Shown here one piece after another: positions 37,749 to 46,575 of a DNA stretch of 64,000 bases. How positions within the stretch are numbered: the stretch's first letter is position 1; each line of letters begins with the position of its first letter. Under the pieces are notes generated by a model that saw nothing but the letters and a program-made list of their open reading frames with translations, searched no databases and was not told the origin of the DNA. Source of the DNA: Cyanocohniella sp. LLY (GTDB lineage: Bacteria; Cyanobacteriota; Cyanobacteriia; Cyanobacteriales; Nostocaceae). The stretch is from the NCBI GenBank assembly GCA_022241785.1, contig JAKOMP010000008.1, positions 43,027 to 107,026 on the forward strand. The letters are read 5' to 3'. The position numbers were made by a program, and so were the translations under genes.

Positions 37749-39857
37749 CTAGTAGTCTGTCAATTTTAAATTTACACGTCCTTGAGGGTCGCCATAGAGC
37801 GAGTATGCAAGCCAAGTAGAGTTGTAGGGCGCAAGTTGGCGGATTTCTTCTCTAGCATAGCGAAATGCCTCAGCAATAGTCTCGTTATCTTTTAACAATC
37901 CTGTGTAGAAGCGTTGGGCAAACCTTAACGCTAGTCCATCATTTACTTCCCACATAGCTCCGACGAATACAGCCACACGCGCCTCTGTCACTAACCGTTC
38001 AGCCCAACCACCTAAACCAGTAAAACTGAACTCTGACCGTCCTCCGTGGCAAGCATTAATAAAAAGCAGTGGGCGTGGTCTGCGTCCACCAAATCTGACT
38101 CGAATGTCAGAAGGACGTAGAATACCATCTGATAACTTGATCGCCGAGTTACTAGGTAAGGCAGCATCAAACATACCGTGGCAGGCAAAGTGTAACATAA
38201 AGAATTTTCCGGTCTCTAACCAATCCAATACTTCTTGGTAAGTGCTAAAAGGCTCAAGTACAGTGATATCTGAACGCAAATTATGTAACTGCTTGATGAA
38301 AGTTACCTCTTCCTGTACTGCTCCCAGGTTGACTTGAGTAGGCGCTATTGGCCGTGCCGTACCCACCTGTAACTCTTCAACTGTGCCTCCTTGCCCTGAT
38401 AACCAACGGGATAAAGCAAACTGCTGACACCAAAATTGTTCGTCTTCTCGTTCTCCATCTTCGTTATAACGATAGGGCTTAATTACTTCCCACGGTACCC
38501 AAGGCTCATCAGAAGTAATGAGAATAGATGAAATTAGGGATTTAAAGCGCCAATACTCCTGCTGCAATTTATCAGGAATTAGTTCATCCCATAGTTCACG
38601 CCCTAAAGTTGCCAACCGTCGCTCGGCAGCAGCTTGTTCTGTTGACTTAATTGGTGCAGCTAAACTTCCCAGCTCTTTGTATACTGCCTGCATTTTCTCT
38701 AATGGTGAGCCTTTCAAGGTTAATTCACCAACTTTGACATGGTGATACCCTGCGACTTTTGAATGCAACGTGAAGTAGAGAGTACGGTCATCGCGCAATT
38801 CAATGCATAATTCCAAATCGGGTGGTGGGACAATAGGTGGTATTTTTAACTCTAGGCTTGTCACTTCCTTTGGTTTTGATACATCGTAATCTAAAGGCTC
38901 TTTCACAACTAGTACGCTGCACCTTTCTGTACCAATACGGCGATCGCATTGGTAAAAATCTACTCGAATTTCTTGCTCACCAAGTTTGCAAGTGGTAAGG
39001 TTAAACTCTACACTAGAGTCGCTGTCAAGTTTCACTTGCATTAATTGATAATCGTTGCCTTCAATATCCAAACCGCGAGGAGTACGCAATACTACTTCTA
39101 TTTCAGGCAATTGTGCGGGAGTACAACTATTCTCAATATAGATAGCCTGAGTACTAGACTTTGGTTGTTCGATCAAAAGTTGGACGAATAGGCTGAACTT
39201 TTCGTTAAGGATAATTTGATTTGGACATTCTAAATTAGGATAGCGCAATAGCAGTGAAGAAGCTTCCAGAAAAGCTTGATGATTATCTATTGGTTGAGTC
39301 TGGGGTTGATTAACAGGAGGAATATTTCTCGAAGTTTGGGGTCTATTCTGTGGAGGTTCGTGATAGAAATTGGTTGAGTCTAGCTCGGGTTTTTCTGATT
39401 TAAGCAGCTTCGGTCTCAATCCACGCCCTGTTTGTTGTAATAAATTTGTTGATGACTGTGGTGATGTTTCTGCTGGTAGTAATAGTTGTTCTATATCATA
39501 AAAATCTGCGGCTAAAAATAACCCACTATTACGATTTTCTTCAATAAAAATTTTTGCTGTTTCTAACTCTTGTACGGTCTCTAATTTAGTAGTGACCTTT
39601 AAGAATATTTCTTCTGGCAACTGGTGTATTGCTGGCAAAGCTGTTTCTTTACAGACAAATTTTTTAGTTGCTTCTATCGCTGCTAATAACTCTTGCTGAT
39701 TTATAGATTGTATTTTCAGCTTTTTGCCATTTACTTCTACTTCTACCTCAATTGCTTTACTGCCTAAGCGACCTCTTAAAAAATTTAAAAGCTTTTGAAT
39801 ATTTTTTAGGTTAACTGTAGCGGACAAAACCCATACTGAAAAAAACCTTAGTGACAT
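37749..39857 (-). CDS. CHAT-domain protease with EACC1-like N-terminal domain
   Basis: A 702-residue caspase-like protein. The C-terminal CHAT domain carries the catalytic His in HFACHG (H560) and Cys in INACHGG (C603), then the typical MWEVNDG and GDPQG end. Residues about 30-75 (VEVEVNGKKLKIQSINQQELLAAIEAT) fit the effector-associated constant component EACC1 of NTP-dependent conflict systems. Residues 120-330 are a linker plus a beta-rich region. The predicted role is proteolysis triggered by a sensor, leading to dormancy or death. The gene for a Pepco/Trypco-like protein lies just upstream on the same strand (138 nt away), so they are probably co-expressed. Confidence 0.87.
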   Translation of the reverse strand: MSLRFFSVWVLSATVNLKNIQKLLNFLRGRLGSKAIEVEVEVNGKKLKIQSINQQELLAAIEATKKFVCKETALPAIHQLPEEIFLKVTTKLETVQELETAKIFIEENRNSGLFLAADFYDIEQLLLPAETSPQSSTNLLQQTGRGLRPKLLKSEKPELDSTNFYHEPPQNRPQTSRNIPPVNQPQTQPIDNHQAFLEASSLLLRYPNLECPNQIILNEKFSLFVQLLIEQPKSSTQAIYIENSCTPAQLPEIEVVLRTPRGLDIEGNDYQLMQVKLDSDSSVEFNLTTCKLGEQEIRVDFYQCDRRIGTERCSVLVVKEPLDYDVSKPKEVTSLELKIPPIVPPPDLELCIELRDDRTLYFTLHSKVAGYHHVKVGELTLKGSPLEKMQAVYKELGSLAAPIKSTEQAAAERRLATLGRELWDELIPDKLQQEYWRFKSLISSILITSDEPWVPWEVIKPYRYNEDGEREDEQFWCQQFALSRWLSGQGGTVEELQVGTARPIAPTQVNLGAVQEEVTFIKQLHNLRSDITVLEPFSTYQEVLDWLETGKFFMLHFACHGMFDAALPSNSAIKLSDGILRPSDIRVRFGGRRPRPLLFINACHGGRSEFSFTGLGGWAERLVTEARVAVFVGAMWEVNDGLALRFAQRFYTGLLKDNETIAEAFRYAREEIRQLAPYNSTWLAYSLYGDPQGRVNLKLTDY

Positions 39858-39995
39858 ACAAAATATCCCTACTATTACACCAGCTAGTACAGCGTGGCGG
39901 AAATAAAAAACAAATTAAAAATCAACAAAATGCTTATTTTATAGTCATTTTGACTTTTGATTTCCGCCTTACGGTACTAGTTGTAAATTTGCTAT

Positions 39996-40349
39996 TCACT
40001 CTAATTCGGTTCGTTTAAACTTTAGCGTTATTGCTCCTTTACCACCAGCTTTTGCACCACTTCCAATTAAGCTAACCTTACCTTCGCCATTAATTTCTAC
40101 TGATAGCTCAATTTCATCAAGGTGTATTCCAGGTTTTTTTTCAGTTTCTATCTCTGCACGTTTGAATAAACGACTTACTATTTGTAAAAACCGACCCATT
40201 TCTTGCTCTAACTTGTCGGCGCTAATCTCTACTTTGTACTTAGTAGCACCTTCAGATGGAGCTTCCCAAGTCCTTGTTTCTGCTGGAAATTGAACATTAT
40301 CGGTAACAATCGAGATAATTTCTTCTTGCATAAACATTTTAGTTGCCAA
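39996..40349 (-). CDS. Pepco/Trypco-like small protein of protease conflict systems
   Basis: A 117-residue protein. The C-terminal half (LDEIELSVEINGEG...LIGSGAKAGGKGAITLKFKR) has the beta-strand and Gly-rich pattern I associate with the peptidase-co-occurring Pepco and Trypco1 domains of conflict systems. These small proteins sit next to CHAT, caspase or trypsin-like effectors and probably link sensor to protease. Its position upstream of the CHAT gene fits. An in-frame ATG 15 nt downstream is the alternative start. The choice between Pepco and Trypco1 is uncertain. Confidence 0.7.
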   Translation of the reverse strand: MATKMFMQEEIISIVTDNVQFPAETRTWEAPSEGATKYKVEISADKLEQEMGRFLQIVSRLFKRAEIETEKKPGIHLDEIELSVEINGEGKVSLIGSGAKAGGKGAITLKFKRTELE

Positions 40350-40796
40350 TTATTTTCTTTATGTGAATACAAAAATAAATCTTGTTTTACGGATGAAATA
40401 TGGTTGTTAGAAATTATAGTTCTCACTATAATTGACTACGAAATAAGGTAGAAAGCAGAAGGAATGGTATTTTCATGCTTTATATAAATACCTCCCACAA
40501 GAAGAGTAATTTTTATCCTATAAGACGCTAATTTTACAAAACTTTACTGACTGAGTTTATAAAATTTTCTTAAAATCAGAAATTGAAGCCATAGACTAGC
40601 ATATTATCCAGTAGTTCAGCGATTTTTACCTACCAAAATCAGTTTCTCAATATTTCTTTGAAAAAACTTGAGATTTTTAGCCAAAAAGCATAAAACTACC
40701 TCCTGACTTGTGAGGGTAATTAAGGGAACTCAGACAAAAATAGGTTGTTTCCCCTGTAACTAACAAAGTCTAAAGCCTATCAAAGGAGGTAGTCGC
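40350..40796. promoter_or_regulatory. Divergent control region of the conflict island
   Basis: Gene-free DNA between the Pepco-like gene (minus) and the GRDP-like gene (plus). It contains the motif AGATTTTTAGCC followed by GCATAAAACTAC (40671-40699), listed separately, and ends with an ideal ribosome site AAAGGAGGT eight bases before a TTG start. Nothing else was recognised. Confidence 0.5.
40671..40699 (+). promoter_or_regulatory. Shared promoter-like motif, copy A
   Basis: AGATTTTT, CCAA and GCATAAAACTAC (40688-40699) occur in the same order and nearly the same spacing as at 44466-44495. Copy A lies 98 bp before the GRDP-like gene. Identity of 12 consecutive bases plus the flanking words suggests recognition by a common factor, possibly the sigma-like protein encoded at 44657. 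Confidence 0.55.
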
Positions 40797-41360
40797 TTGA
40801 ATATAAGCTTGGATCAAGAAACACTAAATGTACATTCACTTTCTAGTTCGCAAGTTCTTAACCAAGGTTTAGCTGAAAAAATTTATAGCTTTTTCAATAA
40901 GTTAAACAAATTGGATTGGCAGCCAGTTGCTAAAAAACTTATATGTTGTGATAACGGAACTGGACGGACACTACAACAAGCTGAATCTGCAATCAGTCTT
41001 TATGAGATGTTTTTGTGCCTCCATTTTCTATTCCCAGATATAGAATTAGTTCCGACCAAAGAGATTGATGAAGTATGGCACACCCATATTCTGTTGAATA
41101 CTTATAAATACATTCAAGATTGTCAGGAGTTATATGGATATATTTTTCATCATTATTCTCCTGTTGATGAAACTTTAGAATTTCAAGGACAACACTATAA
41201 AAAGGCTATAGTAATAACTAAATACCTGTTTGAAAAATTGTTTGGTGTCAGCTTGATAGAAGATAGTCAATATCAGAGGACAGCTTGTCTGATAGTACCT
41301 CTGGATAATCAGTCATTACAAATAAGTGCCTGTTTAACTCTTCCAATTATTCAATCATAA
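40797..41360 (+). CDS. GRDP/DUF1399-like protein with TTG start
   Basis: A 187-residue protein. The segment IDEVWHTHILLNTYKYIQDC followed by GYIFHHYSP matches the hallmark of glycine-rich-domain-protein-like (DUF1399) families. The middle part is helical; the ends are unassigned. The start is TTG at 40797, supported by a perfect AAAGGAGGT eight bases upstream; no better ATG is present. Function is unknown. It stands between protease and STAND genes and shares an upstream motif with the sigma-factor operon, so it probably belongs to the same conflict network. Confidence 0.75.
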   Translation: MNISLDQETLNVHSLSSSQVLNQGLAEKIYSFFNKLNKLDWQPVAKKLICCDNGTGRTLQQAESAISLYEMFLCLHFLFPDIELVPTKEIDEVWHTHILLNTYKYIQDCQELYGYIFHHYSPVDETLEFQGQHYKKAIVITKYLFEKLFGVSLIEDSQYQRTACLIVPLDNQSLQISACLTLPIIQS

Positions 41361-41374
41361 AATGCAATTTTGCA

Positions 41375-43693
41375 TTAACTGGAGAATAAAGTACGCATTT
41401 CTTTGGCTTCTGTTAGCATCTTCAGACTTTCAAAACCATTCGATGCTTCTTCTGCCAAGCGTTTAGCTTGAGGTAAATTCCCTGATAGTTTTTCCAGCTT
41501 GGCAAATGATGCCTTATGGTAAGCAATAGAGCGTTTATCTTTATGTCTGTCTGCGATTGGAAAGCTTAATTCTAATAATCGTCGTGCTTCTTCTAAATTT
41601 CCTAATTTTAGAGCCACGTCTGCTAACCAATTTTGAATAGCAACGACTGCTCTTTGCCATCCAGCTTGTTGAGCTTCAGCTAATGCTTGCTGGAAAATTT
41701 TTTCAGCCTGCTGATAATCTCCAGCTTGAAAATGTATCTGTCCTTGATAATAAATAATATGAACTTGTTGTTCCTTTATTTTCAACTCTGGTAGCGATGC
41801 TTGTTTTAACAGTTTTTCCTCTTCTGTTAGCCACTCCTGAGCTTGCTCAAACTGTTGTTGATTGATATATAAAATAGCCATGTTTGTAGCTATCTCTAAC
41901 TGCAAGATTATAGTTTGATGGTGGCGCAAATCCCAAGCCTCCTGTAACAAAATCTCTGCTTCTTTTAGCTGGTTCTCTTGGCGCATCCTAATCAAGGTGC
42001 CAGCGCGATCACTCATTACCTCAACTGCAAACGTCCAATCTCCAGCTTGTTTGGCAGTTTCAATCAACCAAGTTGTCCAGTCTAAACGTTCATCCCAGTA
42101 TCCACGCACATGAATATAGCCCTTAATATGTTGCCAAATTGTTCGCGCATCACAGTACATTACTTGACTAATACACCATTCGAGTACGGCTCTGAGATTT
42201 TCCCATTCAGCTTCTAAATAACCATAGCCGAGATGCCATTCCTTCCAATTCGTGCCTCCGTAAGCCTCCGAAAATTTGATATACCAATTGACCCATCTTT
42301 GTTGCAACTTTTGAGCCAATTCACTATTCGCAGCTAACTCAGCAGCAGAATACTCGCGGGTCAATTCAAGCAGGTTGTAGCGCCCTTGCTGCTGATAAAC
42401 CAAGGAAAGTTGCTGCAATTTCGCCAATCCTTGGGCTGTAACAATTGGGTCAGCTTGCTCAAAAGCAATACTGGCAGCAGTTTCTCTGGTTATAGGTTGT
42501 ACTCCTAGTGAAACTGCCATCAGTAAATAGTAAGGAGGCGTGCCTCTTAGGGGAATTACCGAGCCTGCAAAACAAAAACGGGCAACATCACCATTAGGTT
42601 CTTTGATTTGTGCCAACACATCCTCCAGTAAATAACCCGCCGCCATCTGACCAATGGCATAAATAATTGCAGCAGGTATTCCGCTTACTCCCTCAAAAAG
42701 TTGCTGAGATTCTTTCGTAGTCAAATTTATACTTTTTTCTTTGGCTTCATGTTGGATGAGGCGCAAACCATCTTCTTTAGGTAGACAACCCAGGCGAATG
42801 GGTACAAACAAAGCTTGTTCACGAGTAGTGATAATGACTTTCACCGTTGGTGGTAAATCGTATAGAAAGGACAGAACTTCCTGTTGGTCTTCAATAGTTT
42901 CTAAATTATCAACAATTAATAAGGTTTTTGTTTGAGATAACTTCTCTCGAATTGGCTGGAATTGTTCTTCTAGAGGTAAATGAATGATTTCACTGAGGTC
43001 TAGGACACGAGCAATTTCCCTGCAAATATCCCGCAGAGTACGTTCTCTAGTTAATCGAGGCAGGATACCAATAGAGGTCAGATGATTCTGTTTGGCGGAA
43101 GTAAAGATAATGGCTTTAAAGGTGGGAAGGCTGGGAGCGAAATGTTCGTTATTGCTCACTTCCAAGCAACGATAAGCTACTTCTACAACTAAAGTAGTTT
43201 TACCTACACCACCAATGCCATCCACACTGATTAAATGAGCGGTGTGCTGAAAATCCAAAAGTTCCATTAGCCGCATGATTTCTTGGGCGCGACCAATAAA
43301 GGCTGTATGTTCTCTTGCTGGCAAGTTTTGATAAATAAGGTATTTTTGGCTGATATTTACCAGATTAGGTTCAGTTTCTAAATCGGGTACATGAGCAGGT
43401 TGGGTATGATCTGAAGGCTCCTCAGCATTTGACTCTAACCGTTGCGACTGTTCCAACTTGTTAGCCAGGAGAAATCTGAGTTTATTTTCTTTACCACGAC
43501 TAACGCCACTAATATTGAACTTCCTGTACACCTGACCCATACGTTTCAAACAAGCATCTGCTGATGTACTCAATTGGGTAGCTATTTGTTCGTAGCTTAG
43601 ACCATCCGCCATTCGCATCAAGAAAACTTGCTGCTGTTCTGGGGATAGTTCATGCTCGTAAGCCATTTGAGTAAGAAAACTATGTGGCAACAT
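41375..43693 (-). CDS. STAND NTPase: HTH, NB-ARC and TPR sensor
   Basis: A 772-residue signal-transduction ATPase. Residues about 17-60 form a LuxR/sigma-like helix-turn-helix (SPEQQQVFLMRMADGLSYEQ). The NB-ARC domain has Walker A VDGIGGVGKTTL, Walker B TLLIVDN and the sensor VIITTRE. The C-terminal half has tetratricopeptide-like repeats (for example IHFQAGDYQQAEKIFQQAL), the expected ligand-sensing part. Such proteins act as switches controlling attached or neighbouring effectors. Here the effector is absent from the chain, so nearby CHAT or caspase proteins are candidates. The start could be at Met 10 (MAYEHEL). Confidence 0.87.
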   Translation of the reverse strand: MLPHSFLTQMAYEHELSPEQQQVFLMRMADGLSYEQIATQLSTSADACLKRMGQVYRKFNISGVSRGKENKLRFLLANKLEQSQRLESNAEEPSDHTQPAHVPDLETEPNLVNISQKYLIYQNLPAREHTAFIGRAQEIMRLMELLDFQHTAHLISVDGIGGVGKTTLVVEVAYRCLEVSNNEHFAPSLPTFKAIIFTSAKQNHLTSIGILPRLTRERTLRDICREIARVLDLSEIIHLPLEEQFQPIREKLSQTKTLLIVDNLETIEDQQEVLSFLYDLPPTVKVIITTREQALFVPIRLGCLPKEDGLRLIQHEAKEKSINLTTKESQQLFEGVSGIPAAIIYAIGQMAAGYLLEDVLAQIKEPNGDVARFCFAGSVIPLRGTPPYYLLMAVSLGVQPITRETAASIAFEQADPIVTAQGLAKLQQLSLVYQQQGRYNLLELTREYSAAELAANSELAQKLQQRWVNWYIKFSEAYGGTNWKEWHLGYGYLEAEWENLRAVLEWCISQVMYCDARTIWQHIKGYIHVRGYWDERLDWTTWLIETAKQAGDWTFAVEVMSDRAGTLIRMRQENQLKEAEILLQEAWDLRHHQTIILQLEIATNMAILYINQQQFEQAQEWLTEEEKLLKQASLPELKIKEQQVHIIYYQGQIHFQAGDYQQAEKIFQQALAEAQQAGWQRAVVAIQNWLADVALKLGNLEEARRLLELSFPIADRHKDKRSIAYHKASFAKLEKLSGNLPQAKRLAEEASNGFESLKMLTEAKEMRTLFSS

Positions 43694-43716
43694 TCATCAA
43701 CAAATAATTTGGCTGT

Positions 43717-43842
43717 TTATCCTCCAGTTTACTCACTTTACCGAGGCATTAGGAGGATAAATAAGGTTAAATATTGTAAAGACCGGGAAAATAGCCTAAA
43801 AAAAATTATATTCTCAAATAAACCGAGGATTAAGGAGGATAA
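43717..43842. repeat. GGAGGATAA repeats upstream of the STAND gene
   Basis: GGAGGATAA occurs inside two longer direct repeats, CCGAGGCATTAGGAGGATAA (43741-43760) and CCGAGGATTAAGGAGGATAA (43823-43842), 82 bp apart. An inverted copy TTATCCTCC lies at 43717-43725. They lie 24-150 bp upstream of the STAND start, the right place for an operator, possibly bound by that protein's own helix-turn-helix. Confidence 0.55.
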
Positions 43843-44465
43843 CTGGTATTAGAGCTACTGCTGTAAGAAATATATAAGTTCTCAGTTGCATGACTTACAA
43901 AACCTCACCCTACCCTATCGGGTACTCTTCTTCTTGTTATGGATACTGCTAGCGATTTAGGGGTTATACCCATCGTTGATGATAAATTAACTTTTTTAAG
44001 GCTATTCCAGGACGCGATGTCTACAACAGGCTACGCCTACTCGCCCTTGGCGTTGTGTCAAAAAGCGTATAAATCTTTTGGATAAGGGGTTAAAGCTACC
44101 ATTCGCCAGCAGTAACCTTACTTGCTAAGGCTGGGGGTGATGTAAAAAAAAGTGTATTGCGCCTATTGAAAACCGCTATATCAGCAACTGACTTTTCCCG
44201 TTAAGTCGTAAAAGGTTGAGATAGTAAGGATTTTAAGCTCTCATATATTATCAATACATGAGAGTTAATGACCATAAACGACGAGAGAATAGAACTTTGA
44301 GATAGCGCTTCCAGGAGCGATCGCATCCTCTCAAAAGTAACGGGAAAAGTTAGATATCAGCAAATAGCCTCGCCAACTGCTTCCTTAAGCTTTCCACTTT
44401 TTCATTCAAAGTGGCTTGGATGCGGTGTGAGAAGGTAAGTGTCTTTCCAACCTGAAAAAATATTC

Positions 44466-44495
44466 AGATTTTTTTTCCAATATGCATAAAACTAC
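44466..44495 (+). promoter_or_regulatory. Shared promoter-like motif, copy B
   Basis: AGATTTTTTTTCCAA followed by GCATAAAACTAC (44484-44495), matching copy A at 40671-40699. It lies 162 bp upstream of the preferred start of the sigma-like gene. Downstream resemblance to copy A continues weakly (GGAG and GAG words about 20 bp on). Confidence 0.55.
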
Positions 44496-44656
44496 ACTCT
44501 ATCTTTGGAGACTGATATAGGAATCTAAAAAAGCGGGGAGTAATCAGCTTGGATAGTCATTGTCTTGAAGACACTTATAGTTAAAGTTTTGTCAATCAAA
44601 GTTAAATGAATAACTCTCCCATAAATAGCAAATGCACAAATAAGGGGTATCTTGCG

Positions 44657-45436
44657 ATGGTTCAAAATCGACCACAGCCTTCTTTAGAAGAACTAGCTGT
44701 GAGAGCTAAAACAGCAGCAATACGAGCTAAGGATGACTCGCACAGTTGTGAAGTGAGACAGCAAGCATTATTAGAAAAACAGATTTTACTCACAGAACTA
44801 ATGAGTGTATTAATGGAGCAGATAAAAATTGAGTTACCCAAACCAAAAAGCATCGATTTATCATATATTTATGAAGAAACGCTCCAAAATACCTTGCTGT
44901 ATGTTTGTAAAAATATAGAAAAATTTGACCCGGAAAGGATTAATCTAAAAAAAATAGATAAGGATGAACCCCAAAAAAATCCTTTCATGAGATGGTTTAT
45001 TTTTATATTTTTCAAGAGAAAAATAAACAATTTTAATTGGATAAACTGGAAAGGAAAAACTATATCTATATATAAAGATAGTGATGAATCTGAGATAAAT
45101 ATTCTCGACGTTTATTGCCCTCCAGAAGTTAATAATCCTCTTCCATCTGAAAAACTAATAGCTTTTATTAAAGAAGATCCAGAAGGATTATTTGCAAATA
45201 TATTTTTTAATAAAAACCCGAAAGCCAGCTTTCAAATTATCTTACTTAAAAGAGGTGAAGAGGGTAAATCGTGGAAAGAGATAGTTGAAGAATTGAAATT
45301 AGGAAAAACCCACGGGCCTGTTTTCACATTTTATAGAAGATGTTGTGAAAAATTTGCTCCTTATTTTAGAAAATATCTAAATTTAGAAGTCAATCTAAAA
45401 AGTAAGAAAAGTCATTCTTCAGATTCATCTGACTAA
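44657..45436 (+). CDS. Sigma-70-family-like factor of a conflict operon
   Basis: A 259-residue protein starting MVQNRPQPSLEELAVRAK; an upstream ATG at 44606 is in frame but adds sequence unlike a family start. The region YIYEETLQNTLLYVCKNIEKFDP resembles sigma region 2, and SWKEIVEELKLGKTHGPVFTFYRRC resembles region 4. Cyanobacterial operons often place such a short sigma-like gene before DUF1822 and caspase or CHAT genes, as here. It may direct transcription of this island through the GCATAAAACTAC motif. The family is divergent, and promoter recognition is inferred only. Confidence 0.7.
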   Translation: MVQNRPQPSLEELAVRAKTAAIRAKDDSHSCEVRQQALLEKQILLTELMSVLMEQIKIELPKPKSIDLSYIYEETLQNTLLYVCKNIEKFDPERINLKKIDKDEPQKNPFMRWFIFIFFKRKINNFNWINWKGKTISIYKDSDESEINILDVYCPPEVNNPLPSEKLIAFIKEDPEGLFANIFFNKNPKASFQIILLKRGEEGKSWKEIVEELKLGKTHGPVFTFYRRCCEKFAPYFRKYLNLEVNLKSKKSHSSDSSD

Positions 45437-45484
45437 ATGGTATGTGTGAATTAAATGTAGAAGAGCTTATCAGGAGAAAAAGTA

Positions 45485-46471
45485 ATGAATTCTAATCAAT
45501 TGACTTTTACAATACCTATCAGCGGGGAAATGATTAATATTGCTGATAAATTGAGCCAGCAACAGCGCAACGAACAAAAAACTCGTGAGGTTTATCTCAA
45601 TACTTTGGCTTTATTGGCAGTTGAGTTTTTCTGTCAGTGCATGGAAATTGAAACAGAATTTAGCAAAAGTTATGGTTTGGATAATGTTGTACTATCTTTA
45701 ATGAATACTGCCAGCATATTTATCAAAGATAAAGGTTTATTGGAGTGTCGTCCTGTACTTCCTAGAGAAAATTTTTGTGAGATTCCACCAGAAATTTTAT
45801 CAGAGCGTATTGGTTATATGGTAGTAGAAATTGATGAGCTTGATAGACAAGCAAGAATATTAGGCTTTGTAGAATCGGTTACAAATGAAAAATTGCCTCT
45901 AAGCAAGTTAAGCTCTCTTCAAGATTTTTTAGTTTATCTACAAAAATTACAAAAAGTTGAAAATGATGCAAATTCTACAGCAAATATTCCTAAAATTACT
46001 GTGAATCCAATTAACGAAAGCATAGTTAAACTAAGCAAATGGTTTGAAGGATTATTAGACAGTGGATGGCAATCTGAATTAGCTATTGCCAGAGATATTC
46101 CTAATTTATTAGCTGTTGCCAAAGATATTTCTCCTGTTAATGTTACTGACAAAGAAGAAGTAGGTGGTGCAAGAATTATTCATCTCATGCATCTTTCTGA
46201 ACCAGTGCTTTTAATTCTCCGCCAGACACGATTAAGTGAAGATGAGATTGAAATTATCTTACGTCTTTATCCAGCTAGTGAATCAATATTCTTATTAGAT
46301 GGAATAAAGATGACATTACTAGATGACCAAGATAGCCCTATTCGTCAGCTTGAAAAGCAAGCAAAGGGAAGTAACTGGTTGCAACTTAGATTTAAAGGAA
46401 ATCTTGGAGATGAATTTAGTTTAAGAATTAGTTTCAAAGAAGATAGCGTCATCACAAAATTCATTATTTAG
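45485..46471 (+). CDS. DUF1822 family protein
   Basis: A 328-residue member of DUF1822, a cyanobacterial family of unknown function. Recognised by YLNTLALLAVEFFCQCMEIE, LECRPVLP and the IPPEILSERIGYMVVEID segment with LGFV after it. The C-terminal half is beta-rich and ends with a strand-like LSLRISFKEDSV-type segment. It is usually encoded with a sigma-like factor and a caspase, CHAT or CHASE2 protein. CAGGAG precedes the ATG. It lies 48 nt after the sigma-like gene and 105 nt before the caspase gene, so one operon is likely. Confidence 0.88.
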   Translation: MNSNQLTFTIPISGEMINIADKLSQQQRNEQKTREVYLNTLALLAVEFFCQCMEIETEFSKSYGLDNVVLSLMNTASIFIKDKGLLECRPVLPRENFCEIPPEILSERIGYMVVEIDELDRQARILGFVESVTNEKLPLSKLSSLQDFLVYLQKLQKVENDANSTANIPKITVNPINESIVKLSKWFEGLLDSGWQSELAIARDIPNLLAVAKDISPVNVTDKEEVGGARIIHLMHLSEPVLLILRQTRLSEDEIEIILRLYPASESIFLLDGIKMTLLDDQDSPIRQLEKQAKGSNWLQLRFKGNLGDEFSLRISFKEDSVITKFII

Positions 46472-46575
46472 TTAGGTTATCGAGTGTTGTGCTTCTTAAT
46501 ATTGAAGTATTGCATATAAATGTAGAGGATGCTGGTTTTCTGAAACTTTGACAAACACTAATAAGGGATAAAACG

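Larger units (their letters stand above)
43694..44656. other. Long gap between STAND and sigma-like genes
   Basis: About 900 bp without a convincing gene. Contents: the GGAGGATAA repeats; a Nostoc-type intergenic repeat (GCGATGTCTACAACAGGCTA from 44014, with ACGCCTAC following); a GAGCGATCGC site near 44316; and motif copy B (44466-44495). The stretch 44160-44400 shows no coding signature. Confidence 0.5.
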
